38,936 nt of DNA from Paenibacillus ehimensis NBRC 15659 (GTDB lineage Bacteria; Bacillota; Bacilli; Paenibacillales; NBRC-103111), in assembly GCF_004000785.1 (NCBI RefSeq), contig NZ_BILX01000065.1, positions 1 through 38,936 of the forward strand, in the 5' to 3' direction. Each line of letters begins with the position of its first letter. The first letter of the stretch is position 1. The position numbers and the translations under genes are program-made. Shown here in pieces: positions 7,466 to 14,145 of the stretch. The notes beneath the pieces were generated by a model that saw nothing but the letters and a program-made list of their open reading frames with translations, made no database searches and was not told where the DNA came from.

Positions 7466-9013
7466 TTATTTGGATTTTCGCATCAGCTCAAGGTACGCCC
7501 GAATAAAACCAACGAGGCTTCTCCGGGGGCCGTACCGGCTTTTCACCAGGCGGCCGAAGACCGGATATTTGCCCGCATAAGGAAACCAGTTGACTTCCGC
7601 GGTTTTCGATCCCCGGTCCAGCACGACCGCCTTTTGATGACAAAACAACGTAAGGCCCTCTTCCCCATGGTAGCGGCCAATCCCGCTGCGCTTTATCCCG
7701 CCGAAAGGCAGGTACGGATTCGCGATCGTGACCATCACATCATTAATGCACACGCCTCCGCACTCCAGCAGGTCGGCGACACGGCGGGCCTTGTTCAAGT
7801 CCCGGCTCCAGACGCTTGCGTTCAGACCGAAAGAAGAGTCGTTCGCCAGCTCCACCGCTTCCGCCTCATCGCCAAAAGGCATGACGCTAATGACGGGACC
7901 GAACGTTTCTTCACGCATGACCTTCATCTGCGGATTCACCTGCGTCAGCACGACAGGCTGCACCTGCAAGCCCTGCGACAGCCTCCATTGTTCGGGACGA
8001 AGACCGCACTCCAGCTCGGCCCCTTCCTCCAGCGCGTGGCTCACATGATCGCTAACGATATCCACCTGCTTCGAAAATGTCATCGAGCCCAAGTCCGTAT
8101 CTTCGGTTCCATTTTGGCGCAGCCGGCTTACTTCCTGCTTTAGTCGCGTCACAAAATCGGTATAGACGGATCGCTCGACGTAGATTCGCTCCACCGAAAT
8201 GCAAGCCTGCCCGCTGTTGGCCAGCGATCCCCATACCGCCCCTCTCACGGCCCGTTCGAGATTCGCATCGGCGAAGACGATCATCGGGTCCTTACCGCCC
8301 AGCTCAAGCGTGGTCGGGATGAGCCGTTTCGCGGCTTCTTGCTGAATCCGGGCGCCGGTTTGCACGGAGCCCGTGAAGAAAATATAATCCGGCTCCGCCT
8401 CAATAAGCCTGGCTCCCAGTGCGCCGTCCCCGTGAGCGATTTGCACCAGCCCTTCGGGCAATCCCGCCGCCGCGAATAGACGTTCCATCAATTTCCCTAC
8501 AAGCGGCGTTACCTCGGAAGGCTTGACAATGACGCTGTTTCCGGCCGTTAAGGCGCTTAACGCAGGCACCATCGCAAGCTGAAACGGAAAATTCCACGGC
8601 GCAATGACAAGAACGACACCCCGGGGCTGATAGGAAATTGTGGATTGTTTCCCGAACAAGGTGAGCGGCGTCTTCGCTTTTCGCGTCTTGAGTATCTTGA
8701 CTGCGCAGTCTTCCATATGCTTGATCGCATCCGCCACGATAAACAGCTCGTGCGTCGCCGCTTCCACAAGCGGCTTCCCGGTGGCCTGAACAATCTGCTC
8801 CGCGCATTCCTCAAAATGCTCCGTCATGTAGTAGCGAATCCGCCGCAAATACGTCAATCGTTCCGCTACCGGCGTCTGCCTCCATGGAGCCGACGCCATT
8901 CTGGCCTTCTGCATTATACGGTCTACCGCTTCCAGAGGCGTTGCTTGAATTTCCTCTCCTTCTTCTCCAGTCGCAGGATTTACCGCTCTCCACGCCACCA
9001 ACCATCTCTCCAT
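7466..9013 (-). CDS. NAD(P)-dependent aldehyde dehydrogenase
   Basis: 515 residues. Catalytic features are complete: Asn141 in APWNFPF, Glu237 in LELGGKDP, Cys271 in SGQACISVERI, and the C-terminal ETFGPVISVMPF and PFGGIKRSGIGRYHGEEG signatures. It oxidises an aldehyde to the acid through a thiohemiacetal on Cys271. The hydrophobic/basic tail (VGFIRAYLELMRKSK) resembles class-3/fatty-aldehyde enzymes that associate with membranes. The start is the first ATG after an in-frame stop; its ribosome site is weak. Neighbours are a frameshifted lysoplasmalogenase gene (30 bp upstream) and a fatty-acid-hydroxylase-family gene (downstream), so a long-chain aldehyde released from lipids is a sensible substrate guess. 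Confidence 0.93.
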   Translation of the reverse strand: MERWLVAWRAVNPATGEEGEEIQATPLEAVDRIMQKARMASAPWRQTPVAERLTYLRRIRYYMTEHFEECAEQIVQATGKPLVEAATHELFIVADAIKHMEDCAVKILKTRKAKTPLTLFGKQSTISYQPRGVVLVIAPWNFPFQLAMVPALSALTAGNSVIVKPSEVTPLVGKLMERLFAAAGLPEGLVQIAHGDGALGARLIEAEPDYIFFTGSVQTGARIQQEAAKRLIPTTLELGGKDPMIVFADANLERAVRGAVWGSLANSGQACISVERIYVERSVYTDFVTRLKQEVSRLRQNGTEDTDLGSMTFSKQVDIVSDHVSHALEEGAELECGLRPEQWRLSQGLQVQPVVLTQVNPQMKVMREETFGPVISVMPFGDEAEAVELANDSSFGLNASVWSRDLNKARRVADLLECGGVCINDVMVTIANPYLPFGGIKRSGIGRYHGEEGLTLFCHQKAVVLDRGSKTAEVNWFPYAGKYPVFGRLVKSRYGPRRSLVGFIRAYLELMRKSK

Positions 9014-9043
9014 TTCGCTACAAATTATTGTATTCGCCGAAAC

Positions 9044-9704
9044 TCATCCTGACGCGGCGTAAATAATCGCCATCTGCCCGGCAACATATGTCAACCAAAT
9101 CCATAGTTCCTTATGTTGGATGCGGTGTCCTCCGACATCCGTCACTCCGATCAGCAGATCGGACAGGACAAAGACCAGCCCGCCGACAGCCGTCAGCCAC
9201 CAGACGCCTCCCAGCTTCACCGCCAGATCCAGAGCAAAGCAGGCCATTCCTCCGACCCATAGTCCGTATCCAAGCGCTCCATAATTCAGGATCGCTTGCT
9301 TGCGGGGATTTCGAATGAAAAACATCCACCCGACAACAAGCAGCAGACCGTAACCCGCCACGCCAATCCATAATCCGCGGCCTCCCGCAGCCCCTCCGCT
9401 GGCGGCCATCATTTGTATAAAAGCTCTGCGCTATCGCGAAGGTCAGCATACCGCCAATGAGCCTTTGCCGCCAAGGAATGACGCCGGCCATGGACAGATC
9501 GCCGAGGAATGACATCAGCATTCCCCAAAACACCCACTCGCTATAAGGCGAAGCCGCGTCGGACCGCCATATCGCGAACGCTACCGCAACCAGAGAGAGG
9601 CTGAGCAGCACCCGTACCGACAGCGGAAGTATAAGATCGTCCTCTCCGCTTGCCGCTCTCCGTCTTGCCATCCATAGGCCCCATGCCAAAAGAACAACCT
9701 GCAC
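9044..9704 (-). pseudogene. YhhN/TMEM86-type lysoplasmalogenase, frameshifted
   Basis: Two adjacent frames together give about 220 residues, the normal YhhN length, with seven to eight TM helices. The first frame carries the family signature FLGDLSMAGVIPW and then GMLTFAIAQSF. The second frame continues QMMAASGG and ends SDLLIGVTD, then YVAGQMAIIYAASG. The joint falls at a run of four A's (9419-9422; T4 on the coding strand); removing one base restores a single frame. The start is taken as GTG 9704. An upstream ATG with a better ribosome site is separated from it by an in-frame TGA, so the N-terminus may also be damaged. Intact homologues hydrolyse the vinyl-ether bond of lysoplasmalogens and release a fatty aldehyde. 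Confidence 0.75.
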
Positions 9705-9794
9705 TCAAGCCATCCCCATCGCCTTCCCTCCCATTCTATATCCTATATATGCGGTCTTCCAGCATTTCATCGATGAGGCCGTGTGAATTCCGGC

Positions 9795-9856
9795 AAAAAG
9801 ATGAGAGCCGCCGGCTTGCCTGCGAATAACGCAGAGCACGACGGCGGCTCCTTTTT
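9795..9856. terminator. Strong bidirectional terminator
   Basis: GAGCCGCCG (9805-9813) pairs with CGGCGGCTC (9842-9850). T-tracts follow on both strands (CTTTTT at 9851-9856; A-run 9796-9799). It closes the minus-strand zinc-ribbon gene. Confidence 0.8.
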
Positions 9857-9899
9857 ACATCTTATTGCAGAAAAGCTTTGCGACCGGAACGTCAGCCTG

Positions 9900-10157
9900 T
9901 TACGCCCATCGCTTGAGCGAAGGGATCACTTGGTTCAGCATTTCGCGGGCTTGCTGCTCCGAGATGCCCTGACCTTGGACCACATGCGGAACGCATTCCT
10001 CGATCATCGATTGCACGGTAGCGTCCGGGGAGGTGAAGGCTCCTTCTTTGTAGCAGTAGGTGCAGTACTCTTCATTGCGGCTTCCGTCAGCATTCGTGCC
10101 GAAATCCTCGGCAGCGTTCAGGGGCATGCTGCAGCTTTGGCAAAACTGTTTGTCCAT
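9900..10157 (-). CDS. Small zinc-ribbon protein
   Basis: 85 residues. The first part, FCQSCSMPL then a 20-residue spacer and EEYCTYCYKEGAF, gives two CxxC pairs that form a zinc ribbon of the kind annotated as a putative zinc-ribbon domain. The C-terminal half (VQSMIEECVPHVVQ, then EQQAREMLNQVIPSLKRW) is helical. The start at 10157 is preferred because GGAGGT lies 8 nt upstream; a longer frame would place this ribosome site inside the coding region. The gene sits 78 bp after a WYL regulator, and the gap contains a TGACA-N6-TGTCA palindrome overlapping a possible -35 element. It is therefore a likely target of that regulator. Biochemical role unknown. Confidence 0.85.
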   Translation of the reverse strand: MDKQFCQSCSMPLNAAEDFGTNADGSRNEEYCTYCYKEGAFTSPDATVQSMIEECVPHVVQGQGISEQQAREMLNQVIPSLKRWA

Positions 10158-10208
10158 GTTGACAACCTCCATTTGATTGGGAATAGCTACAGCATACACC
10201 CCTAACTA

Positions 10209-10224
10209 TGACAACTGTTTGTCA
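10209..10224. promoter_or_regulatory. WYL operator candidate, TGACA-N6-TGTCA (second copy)
   Basis: TGACA (10209-10213) and TGTCA (10220-10224) are separated by exactly 6 bp, inside the longer palindrome ATGACAA...TTGTCAT. It lies between the second WYL gene and the zinc-ribbon gene. On the minus strand TTGTCA could serve as the -35 hexamer for the zinc-ribbon gene. Confidence 0.6.
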
Positions 10225-10234
10225 TGTTCTATTT

Positions 10235-11176
10235 TCATTTCCCGTACATCCTGCAGATCCGCTCCGCGCGGTCCCGGATGAGCACGCGCAGCCGCTCGGG
10301 TTCTAGGATTTCGACCAAATCCCCGAAGCTGAGCAGGAAGCCATACACCCACTCGTCCTCGGGATACGTCTGCGCCACCGTCAAGAAACCGTCCTCTCCC
10401 GTTTGCAATTCCTCCATACCGAAAAATTCTTCCGCCCGCGCCCTCGCCTCCGGCGCGAAGCGCAGTACCATCGTCACCGTCCGGGAGCCGCTATTCCACA
10501 TTTGTTCCAAGTCCTTCTCTTCCAGGCTCGCATGCTCTCTGCGCTCGAACGGGCTATCCGTCACCACCACTTGAGACATGCGCGACAGCCGGAACATGCG
10601 AAAATCGCCGCGAAGCGGGCAATACGCATGCAAGTACCAAGCTGCGCCCTTGAGCAAAAGCGTCATCGGCTCGACCTCACGGTCAGTCGTGATCCTATTG
10701 TTCGAAGTATACGAGAAACGGAGGGTCACCCCCTTCTGGAGCGCCTCCCGAATCAGGGCGACCTTCCGCTTCATCGCACCGTCCGCCCCCCACGGGTTCA
10801 TATCGATGACGAGCCTTTCCTGCCAGAATCGGGCGGTTTCTTTTTCCTTGTCGGTGAGCAGACTCGTATATTTCTCCAGCGTCGTTCCGAGACGCGCATC
10901 GTCGAGCGTCTTCGTCATCCCTTTCAACGCCGAAATGACCGAGGCGATTTCCTCGAACGTCAGCGCGTTCCGGTCCAGCCGGTAGCCCTCCATGACGGCA
11001 AAGCCGCCCCCGGCTCCTTGATAGGCGACGATCGGGAACCCGGCTTGGCACAACGTTTCGATATCCCGGTAGACGGTCCGGACCGAAACCTCCATTTTGT
11101 CCGCAAGCTCCGCGGCCGATATTCTTCTCCTGTTGACAACCAGCATCAAAATCGCAAGTATCCGTTCCAAACGCAA
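10235..11176 (-). CDS. WYL-domain transcriptional regulator (HTH_11, YafY type), copy 2
   Basis: 313 residues with the same architecture as the regulator at 4789: N-terminal HTH (SAAELADKMEVSVRTVYRDIETLCQAGFPIVAYQGAGGGFAV), a WYL core around residues 145-215 (LRFSYTSNNRITTDREVEPMTLLLKGAAWYLHAYCPLRGDFRMFRLSRM), and a C-terminal WCX-like part ending DLVEILEPERLRVLIRDRAERI. It is GC-rich, unlike copy 1, so the two are old paralogues rather than a recent duplication. The start is TTG 11176 with GGAG 5 nt upstream. The downstream zinc-ribbon gene has its own promoter-palindrome, which this protein probably binds. Confidence 0.88.
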   Translation of the reverse strand: MRLERILAILMLVVNRRRISAAELADKMEVSVRTVYRDIETLCQAGFPIVAYQGAGGGFAVMEGYRLDRNALTFEEIASVISALKGMTKTLDDARLGTTLEKYTSLLTDKEKETARFWQERLVIDMNPWGADGAMKRKVALIREALQKGVTLRFSYTSNNRITTDREVEPMTLLLKGAAWYLHAYCPLRGDFRMFRLSRMSQVVVTDSPFERREHASLEEKDLEQMWNSGSRTVTMVLRFAPEARARAEEFFGMEELQTGEDGFLTVAQTYPEDEWVYGFLLSFGDLVEILEPERLRVLIRDRAERICRMYGK

Positions 11177-11221
11177 GACCGCTCCAGCCTTTCTTTATTC
11201 GGACTCCTCATCATAGCAGCA

Positions 11222-11593
11222 TTATTTCGACTTAAGCAGCACATCCTCCGTTTTTCCCGCCCATCCGACATGTATGGGGATCTCCTCGCTCTTGTGAAGA
11301 GGAGCAATCGAGGAAAGTGAGCGGTCCACGATTTTATTATTTTCTATGTTATAGCCTTTTGTCGAGGAGCTTCCCCCGGAAAAGGAATAGGAGAAGTCAA
11401 TCGGCACCGTAAGCCGCTCATTCGGTTTATATTGAAGCGTCAATCTTTCCTCCGCTTTGTCGCCGATCCGATAAACTTCAAACTTCCCCGTCCAATGCTC
11501 ACTCTCGCCGGAGAACACAAGGTTCTTTTGATCTTCACGGGCACATCCCTGCAAAAGCAACAGTGAAAAGAGTAAAACGAAGGCTTTTCTCAT
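11222..11593 (-). CDS. Hypothetical lipoprotein
   Basis: 123 residues with a clear lipoprotein signal peptide: positive start MRK, hydrophobic FVLLFSLLLL, and a lipobox LLQGC with Cys17 as the lipid anchor. The mature part is mostly beta (LVFSGESEHWTGKFEVYRI, ERLTLQYKPN, IDFSYSFSGG) and suggests a small beta-sandwich attached to the outer face of the membrane. The gene lies about 45 bp upstream of, and in the same orientation as, the WYL regulator. No enzymatic motif is visible and I do not recognise a named family. Confidence 0.75.
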   Translation of the reverse strand: MRKAFVLLFSLLLLQGCAREDQKNLVFSGESEHWTGKFEVYRIGDKAEERLTLQYKPNERLTVPIDFSYSFSGGSSSTKGYNIENNKIVDRSLSSIAPLHKSEEIPIHVGWAGKTEDVLLKSK

Positions 11594-11681
11594 CGCCAGA
11601 CCTCCCTGTTATTTACAATCATACCATACTAAAAAAGCCTGCTTATGGGAACCGGCAATTTCACATATTCGTGTGCTGAAT

Positions 11682-11720
11682 AAGAAAAGCCCATAGGCGG
11701 GATTTCTCGTCTATAGGCTG
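11682..11720 (-). terminator. Terminator of the membrane-protein gene
   Basis: On the minus strand AGCCTATAGACG and CGCCTATGGGCT pair with two imperfect positions, followed by TTTTCTT. It sits about 40 bp after the stop at 11762. Confidence 0.65.
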
Positions 11721-11761
11721 GATATGGTGTGTGGGTAACTATTATTCTTTTAAATGGCAGA

Positions 11762-12403
11762 TCACTTGATATCCATATATTGGATTTTGAGACCAATGAC
11801 TTCTCCCGTCTTCAGATCAATATCTGCATAACCATGATAAAAATAGCTGCACATCCCCCACACAATACATGCTTTTTTTGACATATCCTGGTTATCAATC
11901 TGATATGGCTTTTTGAAAACAAACCTATAACTAACACTTGGATTGCCTGGCAAGTATTTGTCCACCAAAAAAAGTTCCGATTGATGATAAGGCAATTCAG
12001 GATAAAATTTCCCCGAAGTTCTTTTTTCATTTTTTAGATTCTGGCCTAGCATTGGCTTGGCCAGATTAACGTTATATTGCTTCTCCCCTTTGATTTCGAG
12101 CGATGCCGAGGGCAGATAATTAGTTAAAGCCTCTTGAAGATAGAAATTCATTCGTTGATCCAAGCTTTCTCTGACCACAAAGATCATACTAAGTCCTAAT
12201 AAAACAATTCCTACATAGGAAATGAGGCTGTTCTTATATCGTTTTATTAATAAAAATAAACTTAATAAACATAATACAGTAACAATCGTAGCCGCAGAAT
12301 AAAAAATGAATTTGTTATCCATATTTCGACGTAAGTAAATAAAGACCGGCAGCAAACAGACAATTGAAAAGTTCAGATATGTTAAAACCGTTCTCTTCTT
12401 CAT
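11762..12403 (-). CDS. Hypothetical membrane protein with three N-terminal TM helices
   Basis: 213 residues. Three hydrophobic helices occupy roughly residues 8-25, 31-53 and 60-76. An extracytoplasmic domain of about 135 residues follows, with two cysteines (ACIVWGMCSYFYHGYADIDL) and a terminal strand DLKTGEVIGLKIQYMDIK that recalls the end of PepSY-like or DUF3139-like small extracellular domains; that resemblance is weak. The gene is AT-rich, like the 13-16.7 kb island and unlike the genes to its left. On the minus strand a short hairpin with a T-run (12417-12442) lies directly before its ribosome site. Function unknown. Confidence 0.7.
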   Translation of the reverse strand: MKKRTVLTYLNFSIVCLLPVFIYLRRNMDNKFIFYSAATIVTVLCLLSLFLLIKRYKNSLISYVGIVLLGLSMIFVVRESLDQRMNFYLQEALTNYLPSASLEIKGEKQYNVNLAKPMLGQNLKNEKRTSGKFYPELPYHQSELFLVDKYLPGNPSVSYRFVFKKPYQIDNQDMSKKACIVWGMCSYFYHGYADIDLKTGEVIGLKIQYMDIK

Positions 12404-12687
12404 CTTAAGCCCCCATCAAAAAAGTGCTATCGGCGCTTTTCAATAATTCAATTCTTATAGTCGCGAATGAATACGTAGAGGGGAAAAGTTACTATTTTGG
12501 TAGGCTTATTCGTTTTATTGGACAAGTGCTTTTTTTGTTTCATGCGTTGTTTTACCCATTTGAAGATCGATACCGCAATTGCAACTTATAAAGTTGAGAG
12601 ATCTGCTGTTCCCCTACGCTCATGTCGTCCCGGTCGACGTTGGTCATGGTCAGAAATGTACACCAATAAGCAAATTGTAATATGTAA
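12404..12687. other. AT-rich intergenic stretch without a supported gene
   Basis: A hairpin AAAAGTGC/GCGCTTTT at 12417-12442 could attenuate transcription into the membrane-protein gene on the minus strand. Open frames here lack ribosome sites and have atypical composition. Nothing else is recognised. Confidence 0.4.
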
Positions 12688-12960
12688 ATTTCAATCCTCA
12701 TAAATTAAAATGTATCAAATTGAATCCGAGTATATCTTTAAAACCTTTGATAATCAAGGTTTTTTCCTGTTCGTATCGGTTCGTAATGCAAGTGGATTTT
12801 TGAGGCTCCAAGTGAAGTGTGTCCTCATATCGTCCCCTCTATTTAATCGAAAAAAATCAGGTAGCTCCCAAAACATACTTAAAAACGTTGCCTTCGGGTC
12901 AATCATCCAAAATTTAACTCTGTATCTGGATCGCCTAATATTTTTGATAAATACGAACGC
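12688..12960. repeat. Degenerate copy A of the CRISPR-end/winged-helix ORF module
   Basis: ATTTCAATCCTCATA (12688-12702) is a truncated CRISPR repeat with one base lost. From there to about 12800 the sequence is clearly related to 38231-38345: CCGAGTA.ATCTTTAAAACC, the AAAACC...GGTTTT hairpin, and TGTTCGTATC. On the minus strand beyond it, GDDMRTHFT corresponds to GDKTGTKFT of the other copy, and DPKATF to DPERVTF. Copy A is thus a heavily decayed version of the truncated repeat plus winged-helix ORF seen at 38.23-38.62 kb. Stops interrupt every frame, so it is non-coding now. Confidence 0.6.
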
Positions 12961-13101
12961 AGGCTGAAATTGGGCAGTGGCCCGCTTTCCTCTGTTTATT
13001 CGGGCTTGTTTGAATACTATTTAGAGCTTTTTGTCTAAACGAATCTGTGAGAGTTTTTGTTTCGTCGCATTCAATTTACGAAAAAATCTCATCTCTTTTG
13101 A

Positions 13102-13138
13102 GAAAATAAAAGGAGCCCACGGACCACTCAGGACTCCT
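13102..13138 (-). terminator. Terminator of the AbrB-like gene
   Basis: On the minus strand AGGAGTCC and GGGCTCCT pair (one T-G pair) across 12 nt and run into TTTATTTT. It lies just after the stop at 13151. Confidence 0.65.
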
Positions 13139-13150
13139 ATTTTGGTTGAT

Positions 13151-13606
13151 CTATAGGTTCCTAATCAATTGACTAACCCATGATTGTGAAACCCCTAAGA
13201 TTTCGGCTATTTTTCTCTGCGAAGCTTCTGGATGTTCCTTCATCGCTATATGCAGTCGATCCAATAGTTCTTTTCTTCTTCTGGTAATTTTTTTTATATT
13301 TTTTTTCTCGTTGACTCGTTCATGTTCTACCCGTGCTAAGAAAACTTGAAGCGCCGGAAGGCTTTGAATACAGGGCATACAAATATAAAATTTTTTAAAG
13401 TAAATGGTTTGTTCCTTGTTTGAGCAAAACAAACATTCTTTGCCGTGATATCTGTAAACCATAATCGCCTTTCTCTTGTCATCGCAGAAATACTCTGTCT
13501 TAACGTTGGGATTAAGATTCAACATACGCCTAAGCTCCGTAGGAATTACGATTCTTCCTAAATTGTCCACTACTCTAACAATTCCAGTTCTTCGATCCTC
13601 TTGCAT
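13151..13606 (-). CDS. AbrB/SpoVT-type DNA-binding protein fused to a zinc knuckle and a C-terminal HTH
   Basis: 151 residues in three parts. Residues 6-50 are a swapped-hairpin AbrB domain (GIVRVVDNLGRIVIPTELRRMLNL), the fold of transition-state regulators AbrB, Abh and SpoVT. Next comes a CxxC-x16-CxxC knuckle (CLFC...CMPC). A basic linker (KKNIKKITRRRKEL) leads to a helix-turn-helix (ASQRKIAEILGVSQSWVSQLI). The extra domains are unlike classical AbrB (about 95 aa). ATG 13606 is chosen because GAGG lies 7 nt upstream; a GTG two codons earlier is too close to it. The gene is 26 bp downstream of a Spo0E-like gene and near an RRNPP quorum system, a sporulation/transition-state setting. Confidence 0.8.
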   Translation of the reverse strand: MQEDRRTGIVRVVDNLGRIVIPTELRRMLNLNPNVKTEYFCDDKRKAIMVYRYHGKECLFCSNKEQTIYFKKFYICMPCIQSLPALQVFLARVEHERVNEKKNIKKITRRRKELLDRLHIAMKEHPEASQRKIAEILGVSQSWVSQLIRNL

Positions 13607-13632
13607 AGACACACCTCAAACACTAACGATTT

Positions 13633-13821
13633 CTAGCTCACACACCGCATTTTTCGAATTTGAGCAATTAAAACGTATGTATCTAATCGTTGACTCAATT
13701 GGACCACATATTCACTCGTCAAGCTTTCGCCTTGTTGCACTGCGCTGTCCATTTTCTGTAGGATGGCTTTCATTTCGTGATGTAATATTTCGTCGCTGCA
13801 ATCTGCTACTAGAATATTCAC
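13633..13821 (-). CDS. Spo0E-like aspartyl-phosphatase family peptide
   Basis: 62 residues. The core LHHEMKAILQKMDSAVQQG, then YVVQLSQRLDTYVLIAQ, fits the two-helix Spo0E fold, with the hallmark SQxLD motif on helix 2. Family members dephosphorylate Spo0A~P and so delay sporulation. The start is set at GTG 13821, because a GGAGGAGGAG ribosome site would otherwise lie inside the reading frame. It is transcribed toward the AbrB-like gene (stop to start 26 bp), probably as one unit. The position beside an RRNPP receptor and its peptide is interesting, because Rap phosphatases, Spo0E proteins and AbrB all act on the phosphorelay in Bacillus. Target Spo0A is inferred from family only. Confidence 0.72.
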   Translation of the reverse strand: MNILVADCSDEILHHEMKAILQKMDSAVQQGESLTSEYVVQLSQRLDTYVLIAQIRKMRCVS

Positions 13822-13913
13822 CGCTCCTCCTCCTAAAACATTTTTCATAATATAAGTCTAAATCATCTTTCTTATTTTCCATTTAATCCAAGAAATGAGA
13901 AACATTTTGCTCT

Positions 13914-13945
13914 TAAAAATAAAAAAACAGGCATATATGCCTGTT
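13914..13945 (-). terminator. Terminator of the receptor/pro-peptide transcript
   Basis: A 20-bp perfect palindrome (arms AACAGGCATA and TATGCCTGTT, 13926-13945) is followed on the minus strand by a long T-run. It lies 47 bp after the pro-peptide stop and closes the quorum-sensing operon. Confidence 0.85.
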
Positions 13946-13992
13946 CATTTGTTCAATCTATCTATCGAATCAGCAAATACAACATAAAGAAA

Positions 13993-14124
13993 TTAATGTC
14001 CCGGATTTGCATCACTATACATCATAATTTGAGTTTGCTTTTCTATGGGGTAAGTTGGGGTATTGTAAAAGCTACCACTCAAAGATAAAAATAGAACAAT
14101 GGAAAAAAGAATCACTTTCTTCAT
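13993..14124 (-). CDS. Secreted signalling pro-peptide (Phr/AimP/AloP-like)
   Basis: A 43-residue ORF. It has a strong ribosome site (AAGGAGGG, 8 nt before ATG 14124). The N-terminal secretion signal is MKK followed by VILFSIVLFLSLSGSF, and a polar tail ends IMMYSDANPGH. Size, hydrophobic start, short C-terminal tail and position, 21 bp behind the receptor stop and before a shared terminator, are the hallmarks of RRNPP signal genes (Phr, NprX, AimP). These are exported, trimmed to a 5-10 residue C-terminal peptide, re-imported by Opp and bound by the TPR receptor. The mature peptide is probably within the last ten residues (for example SDANPGH), but the cut site is a guess. An oligopeptide ABC transporter lies 9 kb away. 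Confidence 0.82.
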   Translation of the reverse strand: MKKVILFSIVLFLSLSGSFYNTPTYPIEKQTQIMMYSDANPGH

Positions 14125-14145
14125 AATCTTTTCCCTCCTTGACGC

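Noticed and set aside
12497..12967. Two short plus-strand frames
   Set aside because: No ribosome site, odd composition; the second overlaps the decayed repeated module.
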